Shown: positions 21,771-31,335, counted from the stretch's first letter. The stretch: DNA of 46,826 nucleotides from Marinobacter manganoxydans MnI7-9 (GCF_000235625.1 NZ_AGTR01000064.1:1-46826); one strand, 5' to 3'. Made by a program: numbers and translations. Notes: generated from the sequence alone by a model not told the origin.

Positions 21771-21792
21771 TTACCCCCTGCACAGGGGGTAA
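21771..21792 (+). promoter_or_regulatory. Strong hairpin in the rpsL 5' leader
   Basis: TTACCCCCTG-CA-CAGGGGGTAA is a perfect 10-bp inverted repeat about 10 nt into the predicted mRNA and 35 nt before the rpsL start. It has no T tract. It could protect the 5' end, act as an operator on DNA, or bind a protein. Confidence 0.55.
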
Positions 21793-21826
21793 GTTTCATT
21801 GATATGGTTTTTTGGAGTTTGCTTAC

Positions 21827-22201
21827 ATGGCAACGATTAATCAGTTGGTGCGTAAGCCTCGTAAGCGCAAGGTAGCCAAGAGCGATGTTCCTGCTCTCCA
21901 GGCCTGCCCTCAGCGCCGTGGTGTGTGCACTCGTGTGTATACCACAACGCCGAAGAAGCCGAACTCAGCACTGCGTAAAGTGTGCCGTGTTCGTCTGACC
22001 AACGGCTACGAGGTTTCCTCATACATTGGTGGTGAAGGTCACAACCTTCAGGAGCACAGTGTTGTGCTTATCCGTGGCGGTCGAGTAAAAGACCTTCCGG
22101 GTGTGCGCTATCACACTGTTCGCGGAACGCTGGACACCCAGGGTGTACAGAACCGTAAGCAGGGCCGCTCCAAGTACGGTGCAAAACGACCCAAGTCCTG
22201 A
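21827..22201 (+). CDS. rpsL: 30S ribosomal protein S12
   Basis: 124 residues (124 in E. coli) from the ATG at 21827, with GGAG at 21813-21816 upstream. S12 sits at the decoding centre and controls accuracy. The streptomycin-determining lysines are the sensitive-type Lys43 (TPKKPNS) and Lys88 (RVKDLPG). Asp89 in the same loop is the residue usually methylthiolated by RimO. It is first in the str operon; a 114-nt structured gap separates it from rpsG. Confidence 0.99.
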   Translation: MATINQLVRKPRKRKVAKSDVPALQACPQRRGVCTRVYTTTPKKPNSALRKVCRVRLTNGYEVSSYIGGEGHNLQEHSVVLIRGGRVKDLPGVRYHTVRGTLDTQGVQNRKQGRSKYGAKRPKS

Positions 22202-22253
22202 TGTCCCGAGCGGGTGTCTTTTATCGTTGCTTGTCAGAACGGTAAGAGTAAGG

Positions 22254-22276
22254 CTGAGTAGCATTTGCTATCTCAG
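22254..22276 (+). promoter_or_regulatory. Hairpin in the rpsL-rpsG gap, candidate S7 feedback site
   Basis: CTGAG-TAGC-ATTT-GCTA-T-CTCAG forms a 9-bp stem with a single bulged T in the 114-nt S12-S7 spacer. In E. coli S7 binds the equivalent spacer to repress its own translation. Position and structure fit, but I did not recognise the specific S7 motif. Confidence 0.35.
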
Positions 22277-22315
22277 GGGTTCCTGAAGACCTTTTAGATA
22301 TATAAGGGCTTATCG

Positions 22316-22786
22316 ATGCCTAGAAGAAGAGTTGCAGCTAAACGGGAAATTATCCCGGATCCGAAATTCGGCAGTGCACGTCTTGCCAAGTTCATCAACC
22401 ACGTGATGGAAAGTGGCAAGAAGTCTACCGCAGAGCGCATTGTTTACGGCGCTCTGGACATTGTTGCCGAGAAATCCAAAGAAGAGCCGATCGACATGTT
22501 CGAGAAGGCCCTGGAGAACATCCAGCCGATGGTTGAGGTTAAGTCCCGTCGTGTTGGTGGTGCTACTTACCAGGTGCCTGTCGAAGTACGGCCTTCTCGT
22601 CAGAACGCGTTGGCAATGCGCTGGCTCGTAGAATATTCACGGAAGCGCGGTGAGAAGTCCATGGCTCAGCGTCTGGCTGGTGAAATCCTGGACGCCGCTG
22701 ACAGCAAAGGCTCCGCTGTTAAGAAGCGTGAAGATGTTCACCGCATGGCAGAAGCCAACAAGGCGTTCTCTCACTTCCGTTTCTAA
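22316..22786 (+). CDS. rpsG: 30S ribosomal protein S7
   Basis: 156 residues, the length of the short form of E. coli S7. S7 nucleates assembly of the 30S head and contacts E-site tRNA. Recognisable segments are [45 protein letters not shown] and the C-terminal [20 protein letters not shown]. It is followed by fusA after 18 bp. It is probably controlled through the structured spacer in front of it. Confidence 0.99.
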   Translation: MPRRRVAAKREIIPDPKFGSARLAKFINHVMESGKKSTAERIVYGALDIVAEKSKEEPIDMFEKALENIQPMVEVKSRRVGGATYQVPVEVRPSRQNALAMRWLVEYSRKRGEKSMAQRLAGEILDAADSKGSAVKKREDVHRMAEANKAFSHFRF

Positions 22787-22804
22787 TCAGCCGAGGTTTA
22801 TACA

Positions 22805-24910
22805 GTGGCACGCAAGACTCCTATCAAGCGTTACAGAAACATTGGTATTTGTGCGCACGTTGATGCGGGCAAAACCACGACCACCGAGCGGGTACTGTTC
22901 TATACAGGTATTTCCCACAAGATCGGTGAAGTTCATGATGGTGCAGCTACCATGGACTGGATGGAGCAGGAGCAGGAGCGTGGTATTACCATCACCTCTG
23001 CTGCGACTACGACATTCTGGCAGGGTATGGACAAGCAGTACCCGGAGCACCGGATCAACATCATCGACACCCCGGGGCACGTTGACTTCACTATCGAAGT
23101 AGAGCGCTCCCTGCGCGTACTCGACGGTGCGGTTGTCGTGTTCTGTGGTTCCTCCGGTGTTGAGCCGCAGTCCGAGACTGTATGGCGTCAGGCCAACAAG
23201 TACGAAGTTCCGCGCATGGTGTTCGTCAACAAGATGGACCGTGCCGGTGCAAACTTCCTGCGCGTCGTCGAGCAGATCAAAAAGCGTCTCGGTGCGAACT
23301 GCGTTCCCATCCAGTTGCCGATCGGTGCTGAAGACAACTTCGCCGGTATCGTTGACCTGATCCGGAACAAGGCCATCTACTGGAACGAAGCTGACTCTGG
23401 CGCAACTTACGAGCAGAAAGACGTTCCCGCGGAAATGGAAGACGAAGTCGCCATGTACCGCGAGCAGATGGTTGAAGCTGCTGCAGAAGCCAACGAAGAG
23501 TTGATGGAAAAGTACCTCGAAGAGGGTGAGCTCTCCATCGACGATATCAAGAAGGGTCTGCGTATGCGTACCCTGGCGAACGAGATCGTTGTTGCTACCT
23601 GTGGTTCTGCGTTCAAGAACAAGGGTGTCCAGGCGGTTCTGGATTCCGTTATCGAGTTCCTGCCGGCGCCGGACGAAGTCAAGGCCATCCGTGGTGAAGT
23701 TGACGAAGACGGTACCGAGGAGCTTCGTGAGGCGGATGATGATGCGCCGTTCGCGGCACTGGCGTTCAAAATCGCCACAGACCCGTTTGTGGGCACGCTG
23801 ACCTTCTTCCGGGTTTACTCCGGTAAGCTTGAGTCCGGTAATGCCGTCTACAACTCGGTCAAAGGCAAGAAAGAGCGCGTCGGCCGTATGGTTCAGATGC
23901 ACTCCAAGGATCGCCAGGAAATCAAAGAAGTACTGGCGGGCGACATCGCTGCTGCGATCGGCCTGAAGAGCGTAACCACCGGTGACACCCTGTGCGACGA
24001 GAATCACAAGATCATTCTCGAGCGCATGGAATTCCCGGAGCCGGTTATCTCTGTTGCCGTTGAGCCGAAGTCCAAGGCGGACCAGGAAAAGATGGGCGTT
24101 GCACTGGGTAAGCTGGCTCAGGAAGATCCGTCGTTCCGCGTTCGTACCGACGAAGAATCCGGTCAGACCATCATCTCTGGCATGGGTGAGCTTCACCTGG
24201 ACATCATCGTTGACCGCATGCGTCGCGAGTTCAAGGTAGAGGCGAACATCGGCAAGCCGCAGGTGGCCTACCGTGAGCGCATTCGCAAGTCGGTAGACGT
24301 CGAAGGCAAATTTGTGCGTCAGTCTGGTGGTCGTGGTCAGTACGGTCACGTCAAGATCAAGCTTGAGCCGTTGCCGCTGGATGATGAAGATGGTGAAAAC
24401 TTTATCTTCGTGAATGAGATTGTTGGTGGTGTTGTTCCCAAGGAATACATCCCGGCAGTTCAGCAGGGTATTGAAGAGCAGATGCAGAACGGCTGTCTGG
24501 CCGGTTATCCGCTGCTGCGTATCAAGGCAACCCTGTACGACGGTTCCTACCACGACGTCGACTCGAACGAGATGGCCTTCAAGGTCGCTGGTTCCATGGC
24601 AATGAAGAAGGGTGCCCTCGAGGCGAACCCGGCACTGCTCGAGCCGATCATGCGTGTTGAAGTTGTGACGCCGGAAGATTACATGGGTGATGTTGTAGGC
24701 GACCTGAACCGTCGTCGCGGCGTTATCCAGGGCATGGACGAAGGTCCTGCCGGTAAGGTCATCCGTGCAGAGGTTCCGTTGTCGGAAATGTTCGGTTACG
24801 CCACCGACCTGCGTTCTGCAACGCAAGGCCGGGCGTCCTATGCGATGGAGTTCTCTGGTTATTCAGAGGCACCTTCGAACATTGCCGAAGCGATCATTAA
24901 AAAGGGTTGA
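22805..24910 (+). CDS. fusA: Elongation factor G
   Basis: 701 residues from a GTG start at 22805 (704 in E. coli). EF-G drives translocation and, with RRF, ribosome recycling. G-domain motifs are [14 protein letters not shown] (17-30), the switch region [21 protein letters not shown] and NKMDRAG. Domain IV carries [17 protein letters not shown]. It lies between rpsG and the second tuf, the normal str order. A second EF-G paralog is not present in this window. Confidence 0.99.
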   Translation: MARKTPIKRYRNIGICAHVDAGKTTTTERVLFYTGISHKIGEVHDGAATMDWMEQEQERGITITSAATTTFWQGMDKQYPEHRINIIDTPGHVDFTIEVERSLRVLDGAVVVFCGSSGVEPQSETVWRQANKYEVPRMVFVNKMDRAGANFLRVVEQIKKRLGANCVPIQLPIGAEDNFAGIVDLIRNKAIYWNEADSGATYEQKDVPAEMEDEVAMYREQMVEAAAEANEELMEKYLEEGELSIDDIKKGLRMRTLANEIVVATCGSAFKNKGVQAVLDSVIEFLPAPDEVKAIRGEVDEDGTEELREADDDAPFAALAFKIATDPFVGTLTFFRVYSGKLESGNAVYNSVKGKKERVGRMVQMHSKDRQEIKEVLAGDIAAAIGLKSVTTGDTLCDENHKIILERMEFPEPVISVAVEPKSKADQEKMGVALGKLAQEDPSFRVRTDEESGQTIISGMGELHLDIIVDRMRREFKVEANIGKPQVAYRERIRKSVDVEGKFVRQSGGRGQYGHVKIKLEPLPLDDEDGENFIFVNEIVGGVVPKEYIPAVQQGIEEQMQNGCLAGYPLLRIKATLYDGSYHDVDSNEMAFKVAGSMAMKKGALEANPALLEPIMRVEVVTPEDYMGDVVGDLNRRRGVIQGMDEGPAGKVIRAEVPLSEMFGYATDLRSATQGRASYAMEFSGYSEAPSNIAEAIIKKG

Positions 24911-24945
24911 TCCCCAGGACTTAAGAAACAGGAAGAGGTGTAACC

Positions 24946-26142
24946 GTGTCTAAATCTAAATTTGAGCGTAATAAGCCGCACTTGAACGTAGGCACCATTG
25001 GTCACGTTGACCATGGTAAAACCACTTTGACTGCTGCCCTGACCCGTGTATGTCACGAAGTTTGGGGTACAGGCTCTGCGAGTGCCTTCGACCAGATCGA
25101 TAACGCACCGGAAGAGAAGGCGCGTGGTATTACCATTGCGACTTCCCACGTTGAGTACGATTCCCCGAATCGCCACTACGCTCACGTAGACTGCCCGGGC
25201 CACGCTGACTATGTGAAGAACATGATCACTGGTGCGGCGCAGATGGACGGCGCGATCCTGGTTTGCTCCGCAGCTGACGGCCCCATGCCGCAGACCCGTG
25301 AGCACATCCTGCTGTCCCGTCAGGTTGGCGTACCTTTCATCGTTGTGTTCCTGAACAAAGCGGACATGGTAGACGATGAAGAGCTGCTCGAGCTGGTTGA
25401 GATGGAAGTTCGTGACCTGCTGAGCCAGTACGACTTCCCGGGTGACGACACTCCGATCATCACCGGTTCTGCGCTGATGGCGCTGGAAGGCAAAGACGAC
25501 AACGAGATGGGTACTACCGCTGTTAAGAAGCTGGTAGAAGCTCTGGATGACTACATCCCCGAGCCGGAGCGTGCGATCGATCAGCCGTTCCTGATGCCGA
25601 TCGAGGACGTCTTCTCTATCTCTGGTCGTGGTACTGTTGTGACCGGCCGTGTTGAGCGTGGCGTTATCAAGACTGGTGACGAAGTGGAAATCGTTGGTAT
25701 CAAGGATACCGTGAAGACCACTTGTACTGGTGTTGAGATGTTCCGCAAGCTGCTGGACGAAGGTCGTGCCGGTGAGAACATTGGTGCGCTTCTGCGTGGC
25801 ACCAAGCGTGACGACGTTGAGCGTGGTCAGGTTCTGGCGGTTCCGGGTTCCATCACTCCGCACACCAAGTTCGAGTGCGAAGTGTACGTACTGTCCAAAG
25901 AAGAAGGCGGCCGTCATACTCCGTTCTTCAAGGGCTACCGTCCGCAGTTCTACTTCCGTACCACCGACGTAACCGGTTCTTGCGAACTGCCGGAAGGTGT
26001 GGAAATGGTTATGCCGGGTGACAACGTCAAGATGAGTGTTACCCTGATTGCTCCGATCGCCATGGAAGATGGCCTGCGCTTCGCGATTCGTGAAGGCGGC
26101 CGTACCGTTGGTGCCGGCGTAGTCTCCAAGATCATCGAGTAA
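24946..26142 (+). CDS. tuf: Elongation factor Tu, copy 2 (tufA position)
   Basis: 398 residues from a GTG start at 24946, preceded by GGAAGAGG at 24931-24938. It is nearly the same as copy 1 (8367-9563): the first codons differ silently, a few other silent differences are scattered, and residue 131 is Phe in place of Tyr. The high identity across unlinked transcription units points to gene conversion. It closes the str operon and is followed by a strong terminator. The different start codons (GTG here, ATG in copy 1) could give different translation rates. Confidence 0.99.
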   Translation: MSKSKFERNKPHLNVGTIGHVDHGKTTLTAALTRVCHEVWGTGSASAFDQIDNAPEEKARGITIATSHVEYDSPNRHYAHVDCPGHADYVKNMITGAAQMDGAILVCSAADGPMPQTREHILLSRQVGVPFIVVFLNKADMVDDEELLELVEMEVRDLLSQYDFPGDDTPIITGSALMALEGKDDNEMGTTAVKKLVEALDDYIPEPERAIDQPFLMPIEDVFSISGRGTVVTGRVERGVIKTGDEVEIVGIKDTVKTTCTGVEMFRKLLDEGRAGENIGALLRGTKRDDVERGQVLAVPGSITPHTKFECEVYVLSKEEGGRHTPFFKGYRPQFYFRTTDVTGSCELPEGVEMVMPGDNVKMSVTLIAPIAMEDGLRFAIREGGRTVGAGVVSKIIE

Positions 26143-26160
26143 TCTGCTCGTTTGATCAGG

Positions 26161-26191
26161 AAAAAAGGGGCTGATTCTTCAGCCCCTTTTT
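26161..26191 (+). terminator. Terminator of the str operon
   Basis: GGGGCTGA (26167-26174), loop TTCT, TCAGCCCC (26179-26186), then TTTTT, with an A run on the 5' side that would extend the stem. It is a textbook intrinsic terminator, and the A/T flanks would let it work in both directions. It separates the str and S10 transcripts. Confidence 0.92.
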
Positions 26192-26238
26192 CTGTTTCAG
26201 CCGCAAAGCCAGCCTGACCCGGTCAACCAGTATTGCTG

Positions 26239-26267
26239 TTGACAGGGTTGGGTATTATGCATACAAT
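26239..26267 (+). promoter_or_regulatory. S10 operon promoter
   Basis: TTGACA (26239-26244), exactly 17 bp, then TACAAT (26262-26267): a consensus -35 and a 5/6 -10. The discriminator GCGGCTCC is GC-rich. The predicted start near 26274 gives a leader of only about 55 nt before rpsJ. This promoter probably drives the run to rpmJ and beyond. Confidence 0.85.
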
Positions 26268-26328
26268 GCGGCTCCTTTTTTTGAAGGTCGGCTAACTAGT
26301 AGCTGCTACGAGTGGAGTTTGGTGCATC

Positions 26329-26640
26329 ATGCAAAGCCAAAAAATTCGAATCCGGTTGAAGGCGTTTGATTATCGCCTGATCGACCAGTCCACGCAGGAG
26401 ATCGTCGATACCGCCAAGCGGACCGGCGCTCAGGTGCGTGGCCCTATCCCTCTGCCGACGCGGAAGGAAAAGTACACCGTATTGATCTCTCCGCACGTCA
26501 ACAAGGACGCGCGCGATCAGTATGAAATTCGTACGCATAAGCGTTTGCTCGACATCGTTGAGCCGACGGAAAAGACAGTAGATGCTCTGATGAAACTGGA
26601 CCTGGCAGCAGGTGTAGACGTTCAGATCAGCCTCGGCTAA
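26329..26640 (+). CDS. rpsJ: 30S ribosomal protein S10
   Basis: 103 residues, identical in length to E. coli S10. S10 is a 30S head protein and also NusE, the partner of NusB in antitermination and of the NusG KOW domain. The family segments [16 protein letters not shown] and [15 protein letters not shown], with the RTHKRLLDI patch, are present. It is first in the S10 operon behind a short leader. Its stop codon lies inside a perfect 9-bp palindrome (26637-26656). Confidence 0.99.
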
Positions 26641-26656
26641 TACCGCCCGGTATTAG
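26637..26656 (+). promoter_or_regulatory. Perfect palindrome over the rpsJ stop codon
   Basis: CTAATACCG-CC-CGGTATTAG: 9-bp arms with a 2-nt centre, beginning at the last codon of rpsJ. There is no T run, so it is not a standard terminator. It begins the 76-nt spacer that also contains the 23S-like element, and may be part of one regulatory structure. Confidence 0.5.
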
Positions 26657-26673
26657 TCTGTGTAACTGTCATA

Positions 26674-26702
26674 AGGCCATAGAGGGTGAGAGCCCCGTAC
26701 AC
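26674..26702 (+). promoter_or_regulatory. 23S rRNA-like element before rplC, candidate L4 or L3 feedback site
   Basis: Positions 26679-26702 read ATAGAGGGTGAGAGCCCC followed by GTACAC. E. coli 23S rRNA at about 320-343 reads, from memory, ATACAGGGTGACAGCCCC followed by GTACAC: 22 of 24 identical, and the preceding GGCC is also common in 23S of other bacteria. That domain I segment lies near reported L4 cross-links (about 320-325). The copy ends 3 nt before the rplC ribosome-binding site AGAGGTG, so a protein bound to it would block translation of rplC and, by coupling, rplD. Confidence 0.6.
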
Positions 26703-26716
26703 TTAAGAGGTGAAAC

Positions 26717-27355
26717 ATGGCAATTGGTGTTGTCGGTCGTAAGGCCGGTATGACCCGTATTTTTACGGAAGATGGGCAGGCGCTGCCCGTAACGGTAATT
26801 GAGGTTGAGCCCAACCGCATTACCCAACTGAAAACTCTTGAAAGCGATGGCTACCGCGCCGTTCAGGTGACTGTCGGTACTCGTCGTTCCTCTCGTGTTA
26901 CCAAGAGCGAAGCGGGCCACTTTGCCAAGGCGGGTGTTGAAGCCGGTCGTGGTATGTGGGAATTCCGTCTTGCCGATGGCGAAGGTGAGGATCTGGCCGC
27001 CGGTGGCGAGATTACGGCTTCTGTATTCGAAGACGGTCAGGTGGTAGATGCCATCGGCCAGTCCAAGGGTAAGGGCTTCCAGGGCGGTGTTAAGCGCTGG
27101 AACTTCTCCATGCAGGATGCCACTCACGGTAACTCTCTGTCTCACCGTGCTCCGGGTTCCATTGGTCAGAACCAGACTCCGGGCAAGGTATTCAAGGGCA
27201 AAAAGATGGCGGGCCAGATGGGTAATGCTCAGGTAACTGTGCAGAACCTGAAAATTGTCCGTGTCGACGCCGAGCGCAACCTGCTGCTGGTAAGTGGTGC
27301 CGTTCCCGGCGCAACTGGCGGCGATGTTGTCATCAAGCCTGCAGTTAAAGCCTGA
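26717..27355 (+). CDS. rplC: 50S ribosomal protein L3
   Basis: 212 residues (209 in E. coli). L3 is an early assembly protein whose extension reaches the peptidyl-transferase centre. [18 protein letters not shown] contains the glutamine normally methylated by PrmB (near residue 150). It starts [16 protein letters not shown] after the first few residues. The ribosome-binding site AGAGGTG is at 26706-26712, directly after the 23S-like element. rplD begins 11 bp after its stop. Confidence 0.99.
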   Translation: MAIGVVGRKAGMTRIFTEDGQALPVTVIEVEPNRITQLKTLESDGYRAVQVTVGTRRSSRVTKSEAGHFAKAGVEAGRGMWEFRLADGEGEDLAAGGEITASVFEDGQVVDAIGQSKGKGFQGGVKRWNFSMQDATHGNSLSHRAPGSIGQNQTPGKVFKGKKMAGQMGNAQVTVQNLKIVRVDAERNLLLVSGAVPGATGGDVVIKPAVKA

Positions 27356-27366
27356 GGAGCGGTGCG

Positions 27367-27972
27367 ATGGAATTGACTATTACAGGTAGCGGCAAGGGAA
27401 TTTCTGTTTCCGACGCTGCATTCGCCAAAGATTTTAACGAGTCGCTGGTTCACCAGGTAGTGACTGCCTACATGGCAGGCGCCCGCCAGGGTACCAAGGC
27501 TCAGAAGACGCGTTCCGAAGTAAGCGGTGGCGGTAAGAAGCCATGGCGTCAGAAGGGCACCGGTCGTGCCCGTGCCGGTACTATCCGTAGTCCGATCTGG
27601 CGCTCCGGTGGCGTTACCTTTGCAGCCAAGCCTCGCGGCTTTGAGCAGAAGGTAAACCGCAAAATGTACCGCGCAGCGATGCGCTCCATTTTTTCCGAGC
27701 TGGTTCGCCAAGAGCGTCTGGTTGTTGTTGACGACATGAACGTTGACAGCCCGAAGACCAAGGCATTCAACGCCAAGCTGAAGGATATCGGTGTGACCAA
27801 TGCGCTGATCCTGTCCGACAACGTCGAACAGAACCTGCATCTGGCCTCACGCAACATTCCGCACGTTGACGTGCGTGATATTGCTGGTCTGGATCCGGTT
27901 AGCCTGGTTGCCTTCGAGAAGGTCGTTGTGACCGTTCCCGCTCTGAAGAAGATCGAGGAGATGCTGGGATGA
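27367..27972 (+). CDS. rplD: 50S ribosomal protein L4
   Basis: 201 residues (201 in E. coli). L4 lines the exit tunnel with an extended loop rich in Gly, Lys and Arg ([18 protein letters not shown] at about 56-73), where macrolide resistance changes occur; no such change is evident. In E. coli it is also the repressor of the S10 operon and an RNase E inhibitor. Here the only rRNA-like target visible in the operon is at 26674-26702. Its last codons overlap rplW by 4 bp (ATGA). Confidence 0.98.
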   Translation: MELTITGSGKGISVSDAAFAKDFNESLVHQVVTAYMAGARQGTKAQKTRSEVSGGGKKPWRQKGTGRARAGTIRSPIWRSGGVTFAAKPRGFEQKVNRKMYRAAMRSIFSELVRQERLVVVDDMNVDSPKTKAFNAKLKDIGVTNALILSDNVEQNLHLASRNIPHVDVRDIAGLDPVSLVAFEKVVVTVPALKKIEEMLG

Positions 27973-28262
27973 ATCAGGAACGTATTTACAAGGTCCTGCT
28001 TGGGCCGCACGTATCGGAAAAAGCGTCTCTGGCAGCAGAGCGTGGCCAGGTGGTGTTTCGTGTAGCACCTGATGCCACCAAGCCCGAGATCAAGAAAGCC
28101 GTTGAGCAGCTGTTCAACGTCACCGTAGAAGGTGTTCAGGTTCTGAACCGTAAGGGTAAGCTCAAGCGCACTATCCGCGGGTTCGGCAAGCGTAATGACA
28201 TTCGTAAGGCTTACGTAAAGCTGGCAGAAGGTCAGGACATCGATTTTCTGGATGTGGAATAA
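27969..28262 (+). CDS. rplW: 50S ribosomal protein L23
   Basis: 97 residues (100 in E. coli). L23 lies at the tunnel exit, where trigger factor and SRP dock. It begins [36 protein letters not shown] and [19 protein letters not shown] follow. The exposed glutamate used by trigger factor in E. coli (near residue 18 of VSEK) is present. It overlaps rplD by 4 bp and is 17 bp from rplB. Confidence 0.98.
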   Translation: MNQERIYKVLLGPHVSEKASLAAERGQVVFRVAPDATKPEIKKAVEQLFNVTVEGVQVLNRKGKLKRTIRGFGKRNDIRKAYVKLAEGQDIDFLDVE

Positions 28263-28279
28263 GGTAAAGGGGTCGTAAT

Positions 28280-29107
28280 ATGCCGATCGTCAAAACCAAA
28301 CCAACATCTGCCGGACGCCGTCACGTTGTAAAGCTTTACAACCCGGATCTGCACACTGGGCGCCCCTACGAGCCGTTGGTAGAAAGAAAGAACAAGACGG
28401 GTGGTCGTAACAATGTAGGCCGCATCACAACCCGTCACACGGGTGGTGGCCACAAGAAGCACTACCGTGTCATCGATTTCAAGCGGACCAAAGATGGTAT
28501 CCCGGCGACTATTGAGCGCCTGGAATACGATCCGAACCGCTCTGCGCACATTGCACTGTTGAAGTATGCCGATGGCGAGCGTCGTTACATCATCGCTCCC
28601 AAGGGTATGCAGATCGGTGATCCTGTGCGCTCCGGTATCGACGCGCCAATCAAGGTGGGTAGCACGCTGCCGCTCCGGAATATCCCGGTCGGTTCTGTGA
28701 TCCACTGCGTCGAACTCAAGCCTGGCAAAGGTGCACAGCTGGCTCGCTCTGCGGGCGCATCCGTACAGCTGGTTGCCCGGGAAGGTGCTTATGCCACCAT
28801 CCGCCTGCGCTCAGGTGAAATGCGTAAGGTGCTTGTTGACTGTCGCGCAACGTTGGGTGAAGTGTCCAACAGCGAACACAGCCTCAAGCAGCTTGGTAAA
28901 GCGGGTGCATCACGTTGGCGCGGCAAACGGCCAACAGTACGTGGTGTTGCTATGAACCCAGTTGACCACCCACATGGTGGTGGTGAAGGGCGTACCTCTG
29001 GCGGGCGTCACCCGGTTACTCCGTGGGGTGTTCCGACCAAAGGGCATAAGACTCGTAAGAACAAGCGTACTGACAAGATGATAGTACGTCGTCGTTCGGC
29101 CAAGTAA
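28280..29107 (+). CDS. rplB: 50S ribosomal protein L2
   Basis: 275 residues (273 in E. coli). L2 is needed for subunit association and peptidyl transfer. It contains [21 protein letters not shown] near the N-terminus in two parts and the conserved loop [19 protein letters not shown] with the histidine important for activity (about 230). The C-terminus is basic ([19 protein letters not shown]). It is the most conserved gene of the S10 cluster and lies directly before rpsS. Confidence 0.99.
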   Translation: MPIVKTKPTSAGRRHVVKLYNPDLHTGRPYEPLVERKNKTGGRNNVGRITTRHTGGGHKKHYRVIDFKRTKDGIPATIERLEYDPNRSAHIALLKYADGERRYIIAPKGMQIGDPVRSGIDAPIKVGSTLPLRNIPVGSVIHCVELKPGKGAQLARSAGASVQLVAREGAYATIRLRSGEMRKVLVDCRATLGEVSNSEHSLKQLGKAGASRWRGKRPTVRGVAMNPVDHPHGGGEGRTSGGRHPVTPWGVPTKGHKTRKNKRTDKMIVRRRSAK

Positions 29108-29130
29108 ACGACTACATAGAGGTAATTGCT

Positions 29131-29406
29131 GTGCCACGTTCTTTGAAGAAAGGTCCTTTTATAGACCTGCATCTGTTGAAGAAGGTCGAGGCAGCTCTGG
29201 AAGCTAACGACAAGCGGCCGATCAAAACCTGGTCCCGCCGGTCGACAGTCTTTCCGGAGATGGTAGGCCTGACCATTGCAGTCCACAACGGCAAGCAGCA
29301 CGTGCCGGTTTATGTCACCGAAGATATGGTTGGACATAAGCTGGGTGAGTTCGCGGCAACGCGTACTTATCGTGGTCATGCGGCCGACAAGAAAGCTAAA
29401 CGCTGA
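29131..29406 (+). CDS. rpsS: 30S ribosomal protein S19
   Basis: 91 residues (92 in E. coli) from a GTG start at 29131; AGAGG at 29118-29122 is the ribosome-binding site. S19 is a head protein that forms a complex with S13 and touches A-site tRNA. Typical segments are [38 protein letters not shown] and [17 protein letters not shown]. The gene begins 23 bp after rplB. Confidence 0.98.
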   Translation: MPRSLKKGPFIDLHLLKKVEAALEANDKRPIKTWSRRSTVFPEMVGLTIAVHNGKQHVPVYVTEDMVGHKLGEFAATRTYRGHAADKKAKR

Positions 29407-29422
29407 TTCTGAGGTAATCAAA

Positions 29423-29755
29423 ATGGAAGTAGCAGCCAAGTATAAGGGCGCTAACCTCTCAGCTCAGAAAGCACGTCTTGTCGCTGACCAAGTACGTGGC
29501 AAGGCTGTTGAGGATGCCCTGAACATTCTGACTTTCAGCCCGAAGAAGGCGGCGGTCGTGATCAAGAAAGCTCTTGAGTCCGCCATCGCCAACGCTGAGC
29601 ACAACGAAGGTCTGGACGTTGACGAACTGCGGGTTTCCACCGTGATGGTGGATGAGGGTCCGACGCTCAAGCGAATCAAAGCTCGAGCCAAGGGGCGCGC
29701 TGACCGTATTTTCAAGCGCACCTGCCATATCACCGTCAAGGTCGCCGACAAGTAG
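29423..29755 (+). CDS. rplV: 50S ribosomal protein L22
   Basis: 110 residues (110 in E. coli) from the ATG at 29423; the frame is open upstream, but only the family start [20 protein letters not shown] fits and earlier starts lie inside rpsS. The tunnel-lining beta-hairpin is [20 protein letters not shown] near residues 79-98, the site of macrolide-resistance changes elsewhere; it appears wild type. It ends 11 bp before rpsC. Confidence 0.98.
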   Translation: MEVAAKYKGANLSAQKARLVADQVRGKAVEDALNILTFSPKKAAVVIKKALESAIANAEHNEGLDVDELRVSTVMVDEGPTLKRIKARAKGRADRIFKRTCHITVKVADK

Positions 29756-29766
29756 GAGATGCTCAG

Positions 29767-30450
29767 ATGGGTCATAAAGTAAATCCAACCGGCATTCGCC
29801 TGGGTGTGATCAAAGAGCACAACTCAGTCTGGTATGCCGACAAAAAGGAATACTCCAAGAACCTGCTGAATGATATTCAGGTTCGCGAGTTCCTCGACAA
29901 GCGTCTGGTTAAGGCGTCTGTCAGCAAGATTGTGATCGAGCGCCCTGCTCAGAACGCCCGTATCACGATCCATACTGCCCGTCCCGGTATTGTTATCGGT
30001 AAGAAGGGTGAAGATGTTGATCGTCTGCGTCGCGAAGTCAGCGACATGATGGGTGTGCCTGTGCACATCAACATCGAAGAAGTCCGCAAGCCGGACCTCG
30101 ATGCCCGCCTGGTAGCGCAAAACGTTGCCGGCCAGCTGGAGCGTCGTGTGATGTTCCGTCGCGCTATGAAGCGTGCGGTCCAGAACGCCATGCGCCAGGG
30201 TGCCAAGGGTATCAAGATCCAGGTTGGCGGTCGTCTCGGGGGTGCTGAAATCGCGCGTTCCGAGTGGTATCGCGAAGGTCGTGTTCCGCTGCACACACTG
30301 CGTGCAGATATTGATTACGCAACCTACGAAGCGCATACCACTTACGGCGTAATCGGCGTCAAGGTATGGATCTTCAAAGGTGAGATTCTTGGTGGTATGG
30401 AGCAGGTCCGTGCTGACAAGAAAGCCTCTGGGAAGAAAGGTTCTAAGTAA
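29767..30450 (+). CDS. rpsC: 30S ribosomal protein S3
   Basis: 227 residues (233 in E. coli). S3 forms part of the mRNA entry tunnel and has helicase activity with S4 and S5. The type II KH domain contains the GxxG-like [16 protein letters not shown] at about 77-92. The C-terminal half has [20 protein letters not shown] and [18 protein letters not shown]. The Lys-rich C-terminus ([10 protein letters not shown]) is slightly shorter than in E. coli. It is followed 12 bp later by rplP. Confidence 0.99.
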   Translation: MGHKVNPTGIRLGVIKEHNSVWYADKKEYSKNLLNDIQVREFLDKRLVKASVSKIVIERPAQNARITIHTARPGIVIGKKGEDVDRLRREVSDMMGVPVHINIEEVRKPDLDARLVAQNVAGQLERRVMFRRAMKRAVQNAMRQGAKGIKIQVGGRLGGAEIARSEWYREGRVPLHTLRADIDYATYEAHTTYGVIGVKVWIFKGEILGGMEQVRADKKASGKKGSK

Positions 30451-30462
30451 AGGGGCACTCTT

Positions 30463-30876
30463 ATGCTGCAACCAAAACGCACCAAATTCCGCAAGGTAAT
30501 GAAAGGCCGTAACACCGGGCTTGCTCACCGCGCCAACAAGGTGAGCTTCGGTGAATACGGATTGAAGGCTACGAGCCGTGGGCGTATAACTGCGCGCCAG
30601 ATTGAGGCAGCGCGTCGTACCATGACTCGTCGCATCAAGCGGGGCGGTAAGATCTGGATTCGGGTATTCCCGGACAAGCCGATCACCGGTAAGCCGCTTG
30701 AAGTTCGAATGGGTAAAGGTAAGGGTTCTGTCGAGTATTGGGTGGCTGAAATCCAGCCTGGCCGTATGCTCTACGAGATGGAAGGTGTTTCCGAGGAAAT
30801 CGCTCGTGACGCATTCACTCTCGCAGCGGCCAAACTGCCGGTACAGACCACCTTTGTAACGAGGACGGTGATGTGA
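30463..30876 (+). CDS. rplP: 50S ribosomal protein L16
   Basis: 137 residues (136 in E. coli). L16 organises the A-site side of the peptidyl-transferase centre. It begins [38 protein letters not shown] contains the arginine (about 81) that YcfD/RoxA hydroxylates in E. coli. Its TGA shares one base with the rpmC start (TGATG), suggesting re-initiation. Confidence 0.99.
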
Positions 30877-31067
30877 TGAAAGCAACAGAGCTGCGTGAAA
30901 AGTCAGTCGAGGAGCTGAACAAAGAGCTGATCGACCTCCTGAAGGAGCAGTTCAACCTGCGCATGCGTAAGGCGACAGGTCAGCTGAATCAGTCTCACCT
31001 TCTCGGCAAGGTGAAGCGCGACATCGCTCGCGTGAAAACAGTATTGAACGAAAAGGCAGGACAGTGA
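30876..31067 (+). CDS. rpmC: 50S ribosomal protein L29
   Basis: 63 residues, as in E. coli, from the ATG at 30876; a GTG one codon earlier is in frame but the family starts MKA. L29 is a helical hairpin at the tunnel exit next to L23. It reads [20 protein letters not shown], then [25 protein letters not shown] at 30861-30865 serves as ribosome-binding site within the end of rplP. A single base separates it from rpsQ. Confidence 0.97.
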
Positions 31068-31068
31068 C

Positions 31069-31335
31069 ATGACCGAAGCTACCCAAACTGCCAGAACTCT
31101 GAGCGGCAAGGTCGTGAGCAACAAGATGGAGAAGTCCATCGTGGTGCTGGTCGAGCGTCAGGTGAAACACCCGCTGTACGGTAAGTACATGAAGCGTTCA
31201 ACCAAGATCCACGCTCACGATGAGAGCAATCAGTGCAACATCGGTGACACTGTGACCATTCAGGAAACCCGTCCGGTCTCCAAGACCAAGAGCTGGGCCC
31301 TGGTGGAAGTCACTGAACGTGCATCCAAGGTGTAA
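31069..31335 (+). CDS. rpsQ: 30S ribosomal protein S17
   Basis: 88 residues (84 in E. coli). S17 is a primary 16S-binding protein with an OB fold. Family segments are [39 protein letters not shown] and [18 protein letters not shown]. It is the last gene of what is the S10 operon in E. coli; here rplN follows after only 18 bp with no terminator, so S10 and spc are probably one transcript. Confidence 0.98.
   Translation: MTEATQTARTLSGKVVSNKMEKSIVVLVERQVKHPLYGKYMKRSTKIHAHDESNQCNIGDTVTIQETRPVSKTKSWALVEVTERASKV

Noticed and set aside
22787-24826. A 679-codon open frame on the minus strand opposite fusA
   Set aside because: It lies wholly opposite a highly expressed, unmistakable gene; strong codon bias keeps the opposite frame free of stops. 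No recognisable motif or ribosome-binding site.
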